A DNA stretch of 64,000 bases from Sweltsa coloradensis (GCA_024449915.1 JAMZAV010002204.1:1-64000); one strand, 5' to 3'; positions 11,131 through 21,276 are shown, numbered from the stretch's first letter. Made by a program: numbers and translations. Notes: generated by a model not told the origin, from the sequence alone.

Positions 11131-11640
11131 TAGCGCTGATGACGTCAGTTCCGCAGCTTCTTCTTTTTGAGCTTTTCCCTCGTTAATTCTCTCGTTACGT
11201 ACTCGATTTTTAGGGTCATCTTCTTTCTTGACACTTCGCTCGATTAGTTTTTGGGGGAGCCATTTATACTCATGTTTCAGGTTGCGCAGCATTAGGTACG
11301 CTCCGGATTCCTCATCAAAAGGTTTTCCCGGCGGATCGCAATTTTTCAAGTACATCCGTGAAAGCCATGCATATGCATTTAAAGTGAAAAAATTATCATG
11401 TCTAATGTCCATCAACTGATCCAGGAGAGCAAGTCCCTTTTGTGGAACACCAGAGTCTTCAAACACTTAGCACAGATTTTCCCACGCCTGTTTTGCCGTT
11501 GTAGTTGTCCTTACATGCAGCAGGGGACTTGGTTCTTCATAAAGCTCAGGATTCTTCTTGCCCGCCTTGTCCATGTCCTTTTGACTGCTGAGTGGTTCAT
11601 TGAGAAAAATGTCCCAAATGAAATGTTTTCATGACCAACC
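11071..11640 (-). pseudogene. copia gag core (UBN2-like)
   Basis: The 131-residue frame has the FEDSGVPQKGLALLDQLMDIR pattern followed by a helical region with Y.WLPQKLIERSV, as in animal copia gags of the UBN2/retrotran_gag class. Upstream (to about 11640) other frames give AWE-like text. It lies immediately 3' of the 5' LTR, as expected for gag. Confidence 0.6.
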
Positions 11641-11894
11641 CTCCCAAGTGTACTCTATGAGATATTTCCAATCAACCCCAGTTCTCTTGCCCCTTAAGTT
11701 TAGCAAAGGGCGGAAGAGAGTTCACAGACGGTTGGACTATTACCGTAGGCACTTGATCCGACTCCATTTTCTACTTCCTCTTGGCGTGGTTGGCATGCGA
11801 CCTAACCTCACCATGTGCACTCGCGTTTTTTTTGTGATAAAAAGTTTTTTAACACAAACACACGAAGCATTTTCGTCTCAACTCAACAATTAAA

Positions 11895-11928
11895 CTTCAG
11901 AGAAAACGTTCCCTGGGCCCATGACCTA
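11895..11928 (-). other. copia primer-binding region
   Basis: Just inside the 5' LTR the minus strand reads GGTCATGGGCCCAG, a block in the position of the minus-strand primer site. I did not match it to a specific tRNA. Confidence 0.4.
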
Positions 11929-12134
11929 TTAAATATTAGGATTGTTCCTTGGATCGTGATTAATTGTAGGATATGACACGAATGACGACCACAGTTGAGT
12001 AGAGAAAATAACCGGAAGTGAGCTTTATTAAATTATACGGAAATCACGTGGTACAGAGCAGTGCGGGAAAAAATTCAAATACTTAAAATTATACTGAACT
12101 CTAGAAATCTGAATAGATGAATATCAAATCTTAA
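11929..12134 (-). repeat. copia 5' LTR
   Basis: This is the partner of 7378-7583, about 99 percent identical by eye. It ends on the plus strand with CAAATCTTAACA and is followed by ATATA, matching the other flank. Confidence 0.9.
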
Positions 12135-12354
12135 CAATATATATATAAATGATGATTAATTAATTGATTAATATGATAAACACAGTGTTTATGTTAAAGT
12201 AGAGTAGATGCAAAACAATAGCATGCGCTACTATAGATTAAGAACTCATATATAATAAAGAAAAGTTGGATATAAAGCAATTTTTGATGTGATATTGTGA
12301 TAAGAATTGCTGATGGCACAGAAAACAGCAATGATGTACAGTAGAATATAAGAT
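12135..12354. repeat. repeat flanking the copia element, right copy
   Basis: AT-rich sequence sharing the phrases ACACAGTGTT and GTTGGATATAAAGCA with 7168-7376. No coding potential was seen. Confidence 0.35.
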
Positions 12355-13235
12355 TAACTGTACTTTATTAGAAATAGATACAATTACAATCACTAGGATG
12401 CTAGGCTACATGACATCGCTCCTTGCAAGTCAAGATGGGGACGACAGCAACTACTAACCCACCGCCTCTCAGATCCCACGACACAGAGCTCCACTACACT
12501 GCAGTGCTCTAGGCGGGTAGTTCAAATGTTCATACATCACACTAAGGATCGGTTTCCATGCAGTTGCTAGCCTTTGGCTATCATTCCTCTTGTTAATACA
12601 CAATATGTCCTCTTTCTCAATTTCTATAGCCTCTCTTATTATACGAGGATACAAATGAGGGACTGATGCTGCTATTATGGTATTCTCAAAATCAAATTCA
12701 TGGTTTTCCTTGATGGTATGTTGGGCAATCGTAGATTTAGGGTCACCATTTTTGGTCGCCAACATGTGTTCCCGCACGCGGTGGGACACATTTCTGCCTG
12801 TTTGTCCAACATATACACCTTCGCATGACCCACAGCCACAGTGAATTTTGTAAACTCCTCGGCCCTCCAAGGGAATGGTATCTTTAGTTGACCCTAACAA
12901 GGTACAAATTTTCTTGTGTGGTCTGTAGATTGACTTCACTTCATGTTTACCGAGAATTTTAACGATTCTGTCTGTTGTACCCTTCACATAAGGTAAATAC
13001 GCTATTGACCGGGGTTTAGCCTCTTCTTCCGTTATTGTGCTAGTGGTTCCTTTTTTCCTGGCAGCAGTGCTAAGTGCACGATTTATCAAAGGGTCTAAGA
13101 AACTATTGAGACAGAGTGCATGGGTAAGTTTGCTGAGCTCTTCTTCCAGATGTTCTGTAGTATTCAGGTCTAGTATGTTTAGAAGGCGATGAGAGCAGCC
13201 TAAGATGGCGTCAAGCTGATACCACATAACTATGT
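12355..13235 (-). mobile_element. Penelope-like element, 5'-truncated minus copy
   Basis: A 5'-truncated Penelope-like retroelement containing the linker, the complete GIY-YIG endonuclease region and a 3' tail. A second copy in opposite orientation begins about 210 bp away (13448), giving the inverted pair arrangement often produced by Penelope-like elements. The reverse transcriptase half is missing. Confidence 0.85.
12469..13227 (-). CDS. Penelope-like GIY-YIG endonuclease C-terminal ORF
   Basis: The 252-codon open frame encodes the region after the RT of a Penelope-like element. Residues about 70-90 hold the conserved AYLPYVKGTTDRI block. Then GRGVYKIHCGCGSC (GVY replacing GIY, with closely spaced Cys of the zinc-binding part), VYVGQTGRNVSHRVREH (YVG plus the Arg/His region), HTIKENHEFDF, and IIREAIEIEK carrying the catalytic Glu follow. 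The domain nicks DNA to prime reverse transcription. The frame is intact here but lacks the RT, so it cannot move on its own. The start Met is merely the first in the truncated copy. Confidence 0.85.
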   Translation of the reverse strand: MWYQLDAILGCSHRLLNILDLNTTEHLEEELSKLTHALCLNSFLDPLINRALSTAARKKGTTSTITEEEAKPRSIAYLPYVKGTTDRIVKILGKHEVKSIYRPHKKICTLLGSTKDTIPLEGRGVYKIHCGCGSCEGVYVGQTGRNVSHRVREHMLATKNGDPKSTIAQHTIKENHEFDFENTIIAASVPHLYPRIIREAIEIEKEDILCINKRNDSQRLATAWKPILSVMYEHLNYPPRALQCSGALCRGI

Positions 13236-13447
13236 AAGTGCTTAATAATACTTTATAATAAATACCTCAAGCTTATATATGTGTGTTTGTATTACGTGAT
13301 TTGTACCCTATTGATCGAATTATGACATGTTCATCGTCGGCAAGTCTATGCGAGCGTGTAGCTAATGTAAGAGGTACAGATCTAATTTGAGCCGGGTGGT
13401 GGTGGGAATCCACATTTAAGTAGCGCTTGGTATGCGTGGGTTTTCTG
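13236..13447. other. spacer between inverted Penelope-like copies
   Basis: About 210 bp of unique-looking sequence between the two oppositely oriented copies. No coding or structural feature was recognised. Confidence 0.4.
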
Positions 13448-13942
13448 TAAACTTACCCATGCACTCCGTCTCAATAGTTTCTCAGACCCTTTGATAAATC
13501 GTGCACTTAGTACTGCTGCCAGGAAGAAAGGAACCACTAGCACAATAACGGAAGAAGAGGCTTAACCTCGGTCAATAGCGTATTTACCTTATGTGAAGGG
13601 TACAACAGACAAAATCGGTAAAATTCTCGGTAAACATGAAGTGAAGTCAATCTACAGACCACACAAGAAAATTAGTACCTTGTTAGGGTCAACTAAAGAT
13701 ACCATTCCCTTGGAGGGCCGAGGAGTTTACAAAATTCACTGTGGGTCATGCAAAGGTGTATATGTTGGACAAACAGGCAGAAATGTGTCCCACCACGTGC
13801 GGGAACACATGTTGGCAACCAAAAACGGTGACCCTAAATCTACGATTTTCCAACATACCATCAAGGAAAACCATGAATTCGATTTTGAGAATACCATAAT
13901 AGCAGCATCAGTCCCTCATTTGTATCCTCGTATAATTAGGCC
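13448..13942 (+). pseudogene. Penelope-like GIY-YIG region, plus copy, 5' part
   Basis: This is a plus-strand copy nearly identical to 12660-13140 (minus). The open part (13593-13970) keeps YVKGTTDKI, GVYKIHCGSC, VYVGQTGRNVSHHVREH and HTIKENHEFDF. A stop codon replaces one codon just before the PRSIAYLPYV block (around 13563). The frame is cut at IIR by the foldback insertion at 13943 and resumes at 17472. Confidence 0.85.
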
Positions 13943-15628
13943 AGGCAAGGAAACGAAAAAAGTAGCCTAACCCCGGACAAATTGCAAGAGTTTTGTTTCT
14001 GAATTTTTCTAATACTGAATTTTGCGCTGAATACGCCTATATAAAGTCTACCTTCAAAATCGTATCGGAAATTGCCTAAAATTAAGGTTTAATTAAAAAT
14101 GATAAAAAACTTGATTATTGATTTAAAATGCTAATATGCAAGAAAAATATGTTTAGTGATACTCTCACAATATGCGTGACTACAAAAGGACGCTGAAAAA
14201 GAAATTTTCTAAAAATTTAATCACACTGCCGCAAAATCGACTTTTTATTGATTTTCCATTGTTTTAATGAAATCGGTACAGCATTGAAAAAAATTAAGAT
14301 AAATGAAAAATCTTGACAGGTTAATGTAGTTCAGGTTCAATATTAACTGTTTCATGGGTATGGACAAAAGTCTACTACGGATTGCAAAGTTATACTAATT
14401 TGAATAATTTGATCATAATAATTTATTAATAAATATATATATATATATTTTTTTTAAAGTTACTGTTGCAAAAAAACTTTTTTAATTGATACTTACACAC
14501 ATGTCACATGGTGCCATAAAGTTATAAAAATAAAAATGGTCGAAAATGTAATTATAATTGTCTTAAATCGGCAAATAATTGATTTTCTATTGTTTTAATT
14601 GAATGTGTACGGTATAAAAAAATGCGGATATTTTTTTTTCGGTTCAATAAAGTGAATGGTGAATATTAGCTGTTGTTTGAGTATGAACAGAAGTCTACTA
14701 TTGAGAAACTATGCCAAAGTCAGTAGAAATTTTTAAAGGTTTGTTAAAGAGTAAAAGCTGTTGTTAGTGAAACATAGGATTATATTATATTTGTGTGTTT
14801 TGATTCTCTATAACTATGTCATGGTTATATTATTTTAGCGACTTATAGATTAGGTTATAAGTTTGTACTACTAAGGTTTTATATTATAATCGTATTATAT
14901 ATTAATATATTTTTATTTGTACAAATTGTGTATAGTTATACAGCAACCACAGATTGTGTATAAATGTACATGCATTGCATTAGAATCAAAGATGCTAATA
15001 CAAAATCTTTTCTATTCTATTATTTTGATCGACTCATCTGCTGTATGAAAGGTGAAAATTAATGTTATGTAAACGTTATCACTATATTTTGGTGACTCAT
15101 GTTAATTATGTTTATTCAGTTAGTATAATTACAGTATATTCTACATATTTGTAGTCAAACAGTTGACTTTGTAGAGTATCTGTAAATGCGACCAATTATT
15201 CTTACAATAATAAATAGTAAAATACATTTGATATTGCAAGTAAGTGATGAAACAAATGTAAAAAGATAGTGATTACATTATTATACTAATCTTATCCATT
15301 GATTTAATTAATAAAATTGGCATCACACAATAATGTTGATATAACTCTTGTGTGATATCTTCACAGGTAATGTTCAGACCGGAAATATAACTTCTTGTTG
15401 CACATTTTTGCGTAAAAGCAGAGAAGAACAAGTATCATCAGATCATTTCATCAAATTGATTATCTTCATTATCGGTGATACATTGTGCTATTTTATCAAA
15501 TGCTTCAGATCTAAAAGTGTCCTTGGGACGACCTTTTTATTTCTTGCTAAGAGGTTCGGTTGTTTGTTTTACTAGGATGTTTTTGACAGTTCGGAAATTT
15601 ACATCACATGATTTGTGATAGGTGCATC
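13943..15628 (+). repeat. left arm of the foldback element
   Basis: It is the reverse complement of 16015-17471 at high identity with small indels, apart from an additional block at about 14740-15000. It contains an antisense copy of the short coding segment found at 16015-16202. Confidence 0.8.
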
Positions 15629-16202
15629 CACAGTAAATCAAGTGAGTTCCGTTTGAGGTCTTGAAAGTTGTATTGTTTCCCCTGGGCAAAAAGTGCATAA
15701 AGTGTGCCGACGGGATTATTGTCACCCTAAAAATGTATCAAAATGTGTTATGGACACAGTAAATACGAACACAACCGCGAGTGATAATACCTTATCTCGA
15801 GTTCTCCGATCAGTAAACGGATAATTCGATTATAAAACTCAATGTTACTTGTGTGGTGAAATAGCCAGAATTGGTAAAAAGAGGAAGTCAACGTCGATAT
15901 CTAGTTCGAAGTAGATATGTGGATATGTGTATAAAAACATCTGTGATAGCAGTGATAAGTGGGGAGATGAGGTGAGAGCTCGTCTCAACTATGGTCATGA
16001 CTTACACGCTGCAGATGCCATCTATCACAAATCATGTGATGTAAATTTCCGAACTGTCAAAAACATCCTAGTAAAACAAACAACCGAACCTCTTAGCAAG
16101 AAATCTAAAGGTCGTCCCAAGGACACTTTTAGATCTGAAGCATTTGATAAAATAGCACAATGTATCACCGATAATGAAGATGATCAATTTGATGATCAAT
16201 GA
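15629..16202 (+). pseudogene. zinc-binding-like ORF remnant inside the foldback element
   Basis: Plus-strand reading from about 15690 gives a VCRRDYCHP segment, stop-interrupted text with CYLCGE, then HAADAIYHKSCDVNFRT. That pattern of paired Cys and a YH..C..NFRT motif recurs in uncharacterised invertebrate, transposon-associated proteins. The open part is 15927-16202 (91 codons) and ends in an acidic tail. Two in-frame stops precede it. No DDE catalytic region is present, so this is a remnant of a longer transposon protein. Confidence 0.5.
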
Positions 16203-17471
16203 TAAGATGATACTTGTTCTTCTCTGCTTTCACGCGAAAATGTGCAACAAGAAGTTATATTTCCGGTCTGAACATAACCTGTCAAGATATCATACAAGAG
16301 TTATATTAACATTATTGTGTTATGCCAATTTTATTAATTTAATCAATGGATTGGATTAGTATAATAATGTAATCACTATCTGTTAACATTTGTTTCATCA
16401 CTTACTTGCAATATCAAATGTATTTTACTATTCATTATTGTAAGAATAATTGGTCGCATTTACAGATACTGTACAAAGTCAACTGTTTGACTACAAATAT
16501 GTAGAATATACTGTAATTATACTAACTGAATAAACATAATTAACATGAGTCACCTAATAGTGATTACGTTAACATAACATTAATTTTCACCTTTCATACA
16601 GCAGATGAGTCGATCAAAATAATATGTTGTGCAAACAAAACCTTTTGAGTCTATTATTGCTATTCCAATAATTCATTGTCTTAACAAATTATTTAAATCT
16701 TCGTTACTCTCATCTCAATAGTAGACTTTCGTTCATACTCATACAACAGTTAATATTCACCATTCACTACATTCAAACGAAAAAAAAAATATCTGCCTTT
16801 TTTTGTATACCGTACACATTCGATTAAAATAATAGAAAATCAATTATTTGCCGATTTAAGACAATTATAATTACATTTTCGACCATTTTTATTTTTACAA
16901 CTTTATGGTACCATGTGACATGTGTGTAAATATCGATAAAAAAGTTTTTATGCAAGAGTAACTTTTTTAAAAAATAATTTAAATTTATTAATAAATTATT
17001 ATTATCAAATTATTCAAATTAGTATAACTTAGCAATCCGTAGTAGACATTTGTCCATACCCATTAAACAGTTAATATTGAACCTGAACTACATTTACTTG
17101 TAAAGATTTTTAATTTATCTTTATTTTTGTCGATGATGTACCGATTTCATTAAAACAATGGAAAATCAATAAAAAGTCGATTAAGCGGCACTGTGATTAA
17201 ATTTTTTGAAAATTTCTTTTTCTGCGTCCTTTTGTAGTCACGCATAATTGTGAGAGTTTCACTAAACATATTTTTTTTGCATATTATCTTTTTAAATGAA
17301 TAATCAATTTTTTTATCATTTCTAATTAAATCTTAATTTTAGGCAATTTCCCATACGATTTTGACGGTAGACTTTATATAGGCGTATTCAGCGCAAAATT
17401 CTGTATTAGAAAAGTTCAGAAACAAAACTCTTGCAATTTGTCCGGGGTCAAATGTTTCCTTGCCTGGCCTA
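16015..17471 (-). repeat. right arm of the foldback element
   Basis: Inverted partner of the left arm, starting at GATGCCATCTATCACAAATC and ending GTTTCCTTGCCTGGCCTA. The two arms could pair into a very long RNA hairpin if transcribed through. Confidence 0.8.
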
Positions 17472-17985
17472 AATAAGAGAGGCTATAGAAATTGAGAAAG
17501 AGGACATGTGTATTAACAAGAGGGATGATAGCCAAAGGCTAGCAACTGCGTGGAAACCGATCCTTATCATAGTTAAGAGTGACTTGATATGGAATAAAGC
17601 TCCAACAAGACTACTACAAACAACACCATTAATTCCACCACAGACCGTTCACGAAACTATCACTGACGCACGGCGAATAACAAGAAGCCAGACTAGATTT
17701 GCTAGGGACCAAGCTAATGTTAGACAAGTGGGTACTGCCCTATGCAACACAGTTACACAATACGACCTCGCCGCCCCGCACCTTTTTTCTCCGGAGAGCA
17801 CGAGAGCACGGACGCGGCAGCAGACACGCATTGTAGAGGTGGACAACGCTTCAGTACGAGGTCGACGACCAAAGAGGAAGGACCCTGATGATGGCTCCTG
17901 AATTGGTGCCGAAACGTTGGTCGGTGAACCAAAAATCGAGACACGGTTTTACCCGTAAGTACAATACTACTCACATTAGCAACCG
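17472..17985 (+). pseudogene. Penelope-like plus copy, 3' part
   Basis: The coding frame resumes after the foldback insertion with REAIEIEKEDMCINKRDDSQRLATAWKPIL-type sequence and runs through a Thr/Arg-rich C-terminal region (to 17901), ending at a stop inside the hammerhead-like motif. The catalytic Glu of the GIY-YIG domain lies in this part. Its tail differs from that of the minus copy at 12469 but matches the fragment at 1735-2125, so two tail types occur with one endonuclease type. Confidence 0.75.
17885..17923 (+). ncRNA. hammerhead-ribozyme-like motif
   Basis: CTGATGA is followed by a GGC...GCC stem closing an 11-base loop region and then GAAACGTTGGTC, i.e. the CUGAUGA and GAAA boxes in hammerhead order at the end of a Penelope-like element, where such ribozymes are documented. 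An unpaired T lies next to the core and stem II is short, so activity is uncertain. Confidence 0.5.
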
Positions 17986-18057
17986 TGAAAGTTTAAGACA
18001 TTGTATATATATATGTTAACTTATTTTAGAAAAAAAATGTTTTCAAGGTAGGCCTAT
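17986..18057. other. AT-rich spacer with short TA run
   Basis: Short spacer containing a TATATATATA run between two oppositely oriented Penelope-like ends. Confidence 0.5.
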
Positions 18058-18765
18058 ATGCCACTCCTTGAGTTTAATTATTTCTCGACGTTTCGGAACT
18101 CAATTGGAATTCCTTTATCAAGAGATTTTATATTATTAAAAATAAAATTAGAAACAATAACAAAAGCAAACACACCAACAAAAAGAAAATAACAAAAGCA
18201 GGCCAACAAAAATAAAAGGAAAGAATTTAGAAATATGATACATTTAAGTGCTTAGAGGTCAAGAACCATCCGGCCCTGTTCACTTGTTGTTCTTGCGTCC
18301 CTAGTAGTCTGGCTTCGAGTCTGCCTGGGTTGACTTGTCTCCATTAGATGACTTGTTGTTGCTGGACCTTTGTTAGCGGTCCGACTACGTCTGCACGAGG
18401 TGACTCGTTTCCGCTGACATCGTTAGTCTCACATGGTTCTCGCTCAAACTAGGAGAGGCGTCCGCGTCTCTAGTGGTTTGGCTTCGTGTCTGCATGGGTT
18501 GCCTTACTTCTGATGCTAATGTGGGTGTATCGTAATTCTCATCCAAACAGCGGGATGCGTCCCTATCATTGAGTTGACTGTGTCTTGCCAGTTGAGCTGG
18601 GGCAACTTGTACCGTACTCAATACAGGTTTCCATGCTACGACTAAACGTTAAGTTTGAGATTTTCTGGGCGTTTTTCTATCTCCAAAGCTTCTCGGAAGA
18701 TTCGGATAGTCAGGGATTTTAATTTTTTCACAACTTTGCTATCAATTTTGAATCCAAAAGCGGTT
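18058..18765 (-). pseudogene. second-type Penelope-like 3' end
   Basis: On the minus strand a frame near 18665-18740 reads IRIFREALEIEKRPENL, the end of a GIY-YIG domain with its catalytic Glu, and a shifted frame continues with a WKPVLS-like block. The open part 18385-18621 is a Thr/Ser/Gln-rich, low-conservation tail with two TRSQT-like repeats. The sequence is diverged from the copies at 12-17 kb, so it is another Penelope-like family. One frameshift separates the two pieces. Confidence 0.65.
18083..18123 (-). ncRNA. hammerhead-like motif of second Penelope type
   Basis: The minus strand reads CTTGATAAAGGAATTCC, a short loop, then GAGTTCCGAAACGTCGAG. GGAA/TTCC pairing and the GAAAC box are present, while the core reads TTGATAA instead of CTGATGA. 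It is placed like the other motifs, at the 3' end of a Penelope-like tail. Confidence 0.4.
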
Positions 18766-19109
18766 ATTCTTCACTGGTACACAAAAACGTTAAGACTACC
18801 GCGCTGAGCATGACTTTGTTAGCAATATTTTTATTTATATGGCTTGCTTGCTGTCAGACATGTTTCTTGCAGGATGTGAATTGGTTTTCAACAATACGAC
18901 GCTCAACGACTTTACCGATGACCGCCACCGGGTCAGCACCGTGTCGACCGAGAGAAAACCGTTAGCTCAAGATCCTAAGTACAAGGTTGAGTTTACCACC
19001 GCAAGTAACCTGTTACATTGTGAATATTATTTACTATATTCTATTTTTTACTTCATAATTAAATTCAGTTAGTTTAAACCGTGTTATCGTCCTCTATAAA
19101 AAGAGCTTA
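18766..19109. other. unassigned sequence
   Basis: A 77-codon plus-strand frame (18839-19072) has no recognisable motif. No repeat partner was found in the window. Confidence 0.4.
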
Positions 19110-19390
19110 TTGGCCCGGAACAATATAAAACGTAACTTAAAAACTTATGACCGAGGCCACTACTTACTTAAAAACGAATTTTCGGGTGAAACTTCCTCAC
19201 CCATCATCAGGTTGATACCGACTGGTTCCCTCCTTGGACTGCTCCCTTATCTCCGTCCTGAGTCGAGCTGCTGCAATCGACCTCTCGACGTCTTTCTCGA
19301 AGGTCGAAAACCACATGGCGCTCAGCTCAGTTGTTTCGTGTTATCGTCGCTTCAAACTTGTCTCCTAGCATCATCTTCCACCTAGGCCCA
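19110..19390 (-). mobile_element. possible third Penelope-like tail
   Basis: The minus strand has moderately GC-rich sequence ending in a hammerhead-like motif (19175-19210), the same order as at the other Penelope-like ends. I could not read a GIY-YIG segment, so the assignment rests on the motif and its position. Confidence 0.35.
19175..19210 (-). ncRNA. hammerhead-ribozyme-like motif with 5-bp stem
   Basis: On the minus strand CTGATGA is followed by T, then GGGTG, a nine-base loop, CACCC and GAAA. The GGGTG/CACCC stem is fully paired and the two core boxes are exact. This is the best-formed hammerhead-like core seen in the window. Confidence 0.5.
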
Positions 19391-19590
19391 TAGCCTAACT
19401 TAGATCACCACCATCGTCTTATTTTAATAAACCCATACCGTATGTAAAAGTTGGTTTAACAACTTTATTCTATTTACAAAGTTGTCACTGACGATAGACA
19501 AGTGGTATTTTGAATTATTAGATAGTTCCCCAGGTCTTTTGTACTTTGAGGGTTAATGGTATTTTAGACATAAATTTTAACACTGCATTA
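19391..19590. other. unassigned sequence
   Basis: No feature recognised apart from AT-rich text leading into the inverted tRNA-like pair. Confidence 0.4.
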
Positions 19591-19722
19591 ACCGGGGGTT
19601 GTACCCGGTACATCTGCTGTCCAGCAGAAAATTACATAATTTAATCAGTCGTCTTCAAATTACCTCAGTTGATTAGAGCATCTGCCCGGACAGCAGAGAA
19701 CCCGGCTTCAGTCCCCGATAGA
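19591..19722 (+). repeat. tRNA-like sequence with partial inverted copy
   Basis: The right half (19661-19722) reads like a tRNA body: TACCTCAGTTGATTAGAGCA resembles A-box sequence, TCTGC/GCAGA forms an anticodon-type stem with a 7-base loop, and a weak B-box-like CGGCTTCAGTCCC follows. The left segment (19591-19628) is an inverted, diverged copy of the anticodon and T-arm part. It is a degenerate SINE-like or foldback element rather than a tRNA gene. Confidence 0.4.
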
Positions 19723-20087
19723 GAGACCTTTTAATTTCTGCCAAAAATACCATCACGCACACTTTCCGCTGCTCGTTAGCCCTATCTTGCCTGCGTTAAT
19801 TGTCTAAAAACATACTCTCCCAAAAAGATCTGACTGATGAACGTTTTAAGATATAACGTTATTATACTTTACTAAATATGTTTTATGCTTGGATCTATGG
19901 TAAAGAGTAAAGAGTACTAGCAACTACGTCACGCATCCAGGAGCATGCCGGGTATTCTCCGCTTCGAGGCCAACTGATGGACAAGCAACCCTCGTTTCGC
20001 ATGTTGACGCCTGCTAACGGCGCGACACTTACCACGCTCTAGCATTTATTCTATTGATAATTGGGACAAAACGTAAGAGGAATAATA
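19723..20087. other. unassigned sequence
   Basis: No coding or repeat assignment made. Confidence 0.4.
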
Positions 20088-21032
20088 CTAGGAAATCGCT
20101 AAAGTCCTGTCGCGTTGTTGAGCGAGCACCGGTACGTGCAACACGACCCGAGTACGACATTCCCATAATGTTACATACCAATAAGTCTATTTAGCTGAAA
20201 ATTTGTAAAATAGAAGAGAATGGATAAAATCCACCGCCATCTAGAAGATCTTGACATCATTTCTTTGGGAAAACGTTACAAATAATACACTGCTTCCTCG
20301 ATAGTATTTTGATTACTTCTAGGTGGCAGTGCATAGTGCGAACCTTGTGCGAGTTTTCGTTGCCATGGCAACGTTACTTTTGTTATAATGTAATTTCCAT
20401 CTACACCACTTATCGGATCAAAATAAAATTAACATATTCGTGACCGGACGGACATTCTAAATGATTTGGCTACCTCAGATTTTGTCGCCGTTTAGTTTAA
20501 AAAAAAAAACTTTAAATTCACTTTAATGTAACTTTATAACTTTTTGAACGATTTTGCCACAAAACTAATGGCATTCAATCGGAAACGAAGCTTGTGGATG
20601 GTCTAAATTTCAACTCGATCCGAGCCTCCGTTCGACCGCTATCATGAGCCAAAAATGCTGCGCGACTTTCCGTTGCCATGGTAACGGTACTTTGTTATAA
20701 TGTAATTTCCATCTACACTACTTATCGGATCAAAATAAAATTAACATATTCGTGACCGGACGGACATTCTAAATGATTTGGCCACCTCAGATATTGTCGC
20801 CGTTTTGTTTGAAAAAAAAACTTTCGATTAACTTTAATTTAACTTTTTGAACGATTTTGCCACAAAACTATACAGCAACCCGCCTAGGTGGTATGTACAT
20901 GTGTGCAAAATTTCAGGTCGATCAGAGAAACGGTGCGACCTGTACCGAAGCAGTAACAGAAAAAAAAAACAAAAAAAAAAACAGACATTCGAGCCATAAG
21001 AGTCAAGTGGAGACGCTCGCTACGCTCGCTCA
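20088..21032 (+). repeat. dispersed repeat family E, copy 1 (about 945 bp)
   Basis: Nearly the whole segment recurs at 59910-60856. It starts ACTAGGAAATCGCT, has a GCGAGC motif near the left end and GCTCGCTCAA at the right end (subterminal inverted repeat), and contains an internal direct duplication of about 120 bp (20360-20480 and 20680-20800) starting near CCATGGCAACG. No transposase is encoded. It is a non-autonomous element of uncertain class. Confidence 0.8.
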
Positions 21033-21276
21033 ATTAAGCAATCATATCATTCCTTCTAATAGCGATTATTTCGAATTTTTAGACAGCCGTTAATGTGATA
21101 CATCCAATGACGTACATAAGCTTTGCGTAGCAAAGCGCTAGACTCTCAGTCTCCTATCCTTCCAACCGAGCGCTAGCATGGACGTTAGAAGCCATCATGA
21201 TCAGGGAAAAATCATTTCACTGCTACATAGATACTTCATCTAGTTGAAAGAACCAAGATGCAGTGGATTATTTGAT

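Larger units (their letters stand above)
7377..12135 (-). mobile_element. Ty1/copia LTR retrotransposon, LTR to LTR
   Basis: Two direct repeats of about 206 bp (7378-7583 and 11929-12134) bound a minus-strand gag-integrase-RT-RNase H order, which is diagnostic for Ty1/copia. Both flanks show ATATA, a possible 5-bp target duplication, but in AT-rich sequence. A purine tract AAGGGGGTG precedes the 3' LTR and a GGTCATGGGCCCAG block follows the 5' LTR. The LTRs differ at only about two positions, indicating recent insertion, yet pol is broken into many frames. That contrast suggests consensus error in the interior. Confidence 0.88.
13943..17471. mobile_element. 3.5 kb foldback DNA transposon inserted in Penelope-like copy
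   Basis: The element begins TAGGCCAGGCAAGGAAAC and ends with its reverse complement apart from a base or two. It interrupts the codons for IIREAIEIEK, and comparison with the uninterrupted minus copy shows a 3-bp duplication of AAT. Long inverted arms (13943-15628 and 16015-17471) surround a 386-bp centre. The left arm carries an extra 230 bp or so (about 14740-15000). The arms include coding sequence ending in the LSKK-GRPKDTF segment. It looks like a rearranged, transposase-deficient DNA element of unidentified superfamily; a 3-bp duplication is compatible with Harbinger-like elements. Confidence 0.85.

Noticed and set aside
10762..11186. Leu-rich and Asn-rich ORFs around 10.8-11.1 kb
   Set aside because: Low-complexity text within the copia gag/protease interval, read in the wrong frame or strand.
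15537..15725. Independent minus-strand gene in the foldback element
   Set aside because: It is the left-arm inverted copy of the ORF at 15927-16202 with unrelated lead-in.
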